A stretch of DNA of 47,672 nt from Herbidospora yilanensis (GTDB taxonomy: Bacteria > Actinomycetota > Actinomycetes > Streptosporangiales > Streptosporangiaceae), in NCBI RefSeq assembly GCF_001570565.1, contig NZ_BBXE01000014.1, forward strand, positions 390,798-438,469. Reading direction: 5' to 3'. Shown here in pieces: positions 47,237 through 47,672 of the stretch. Each line of letters opens with the position of its first letter. Positions within the stretch are counted from its first letter, which is position 1. The notes under the pieces are model-generated. The model had not been told where the DNA came from. It ran no database searches and saw only the letters and a program-made list of their open reading frames with translations. The position numbers and the translations under genes were made by a program.

Positions 47237-47672
47237 AGGATCTCCACCTCCGCCCCCAGGGCGTCCACCGCCTGATCGGCCAGCGTCTCCATCGTGGCGT
47301 CGACCCGGCGGCCCGCCGCCTCGGCGATCACCCCACCGCCGGGCTGCCGGGCCACCGTCGCGCCGACCCCCGCCCGGGCGCCGGCCAGTTCGGTGAGGCG
47401 CGCGATCAGCTCCGGGTCCTCGCCGAGAGCGCGGGCCGCCGCGCGGGCCCGGCGGCGCAACTCCGCGTACGCCTCCCCTTTCGCCGCCAGGACCGTCTCG
47501 CGGGCGCGGCGCCTGGCCCCGGCCCGCTCGGCGCGGGCCCGTGCCTCCGCCGCCGCCGCTCCCTCCGCCCTGGCCTCGGCGAGCACGGCCCGAGCCTGCT
47601 CGCGGGCTGCCGCGGTCGTGGCCTCGGCCTCGGCCCGAGCGGCCCGCCGCACGGCCGCGGCGTCACGGCGGG
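47224..47672 (-). CDS. atpE: V-type ATPase subunit E, 5' end outside the window
   Basis: At least 149 residues, frame open through the right edge; the GTG at 47652 is internal rather than a sure start. Very Ala/Arg/Glu-rich helix (EAEATTAAAREQARAVLAEA), as in peripheral-stalk subunit E, then a C-terminal domain with VARQPGGGVIAEAAGRRVDAT, matching the family's GGVI.....G...D.T pattern. Gene order E-A-B-D is usual for V-ATPase operons. Confidence 0.8.
   Translation of the reverse strand, partial: RRDAAAVRRAARAEAEATTAAAREQARAVLAEARAEGAAAAEARARAERAGARRRARETVLAAKGEAYAELRRRARAAARALGEDPELIARLTELAGARAGVGATVARQPGGGVIAEAAGRRVDATMETLADQAVDALGAEVEILWAS

Overview
High-GC (roughly 72-75% by eye) actinobacterial DNA that holds most of a nonribosomal peptide biosynthetic gene cluster. 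Its right flank carries regulators, transporters and a V-type ATPase operon. Codon use (almost all third positions G or C), an MbtH gene, LmbU- and MppJ-type genes and GTG starts fit a filamentous actinomycete. A Streptosporangiaceae-like host such as Nonomuraea is a guess, not shown by the sequence.

Layout. 1-452: 3' end of a Gfo/Idh/MocA oxidoreductase, closed by a strong bidirectional terminator (461-501). 2056-509 and 3597-2053 (minus): a membrane sugar transferase of the PMT/ArnT type and an HpaB-type FADH2-dependent hydroxylase. 3823-26145 (plus): one tightly packed operon, sbnA-like, sbnB-like, mbtH, a four-module NRPS, a two-module NRPS with terminal thioesterase, an ornithine-carbamoyltransferase-like enzyme and a dTDP-glucose 4,6-dehydratase. 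30628-26161 (minus): NodU/TobZ-type carbamoyltransferase, PAPS sulfotransferase, sensor kinase, response regulator. 30827-36453 (plus): TylCIII/NovU-type C-methyltransferase, MppJ-type arylpyruvate C-methyltransferase, tryptophan-halogenase-family enzyme, flavin reductase, CPA2 antiporter. 36426-37944 (minus): DUF1648-like membrane protein and YtrA-type GntR regulator. 38305-39003: LmbU-family pathway regulator. 42380-39055 (minus): MacB/FtsX-type ABC exporter. 42695-43172: two paralogous tiny membrane proteins. 47672-43570 (minus): V-ATPase E (partial), A, B, D.

How the parts fit. SbnA and SbnB supply L-2,3-diaminopropionate (Dap). The carbamoyltransferase-like enzyme probably turns Dap, free or carrier-bound, into beta-ureidoalanine, an isostere of Gln, and module 3 has a Gln-like pocket. 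Hand-read A-domain codes are: M1 DILQLGLVWK (Gly), M2 DLTKVGSIAK (Asp/Asn clade, possibly Dap), M3 DAWQFATIDK (Gln-like), M4 DLEFQGSIVK (unassigned), M5 DFWNVGMVHK (Thr), M6 DVLQLGNVFK (small, unassigned). There are no E domains. The terminal TE has Cys in place of the nucleophilic Ser, as in the TEs that form the sulfazecin beta-lactam and the obafluorin beta-lactone. Tailoring genes point to halogenation, hydroxylation, sulfation, carbamoylation, lipid-linked-sugar glycosylation and beta-C-methylation of an aromatic residue. None of the six pockets looks aromatic, so the cluster probably continues to the left of the window.

An identical 16-bp palindrome (GTCCCGCTGGCGGGAC) lies in both divergent promoter regions (3661-3676 and 30724-30739). 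It is the best candidate for the binding site of a cluster regulator, perhaps the LmbU-family protein. I do not recognise this gene combination as that of a known compound.
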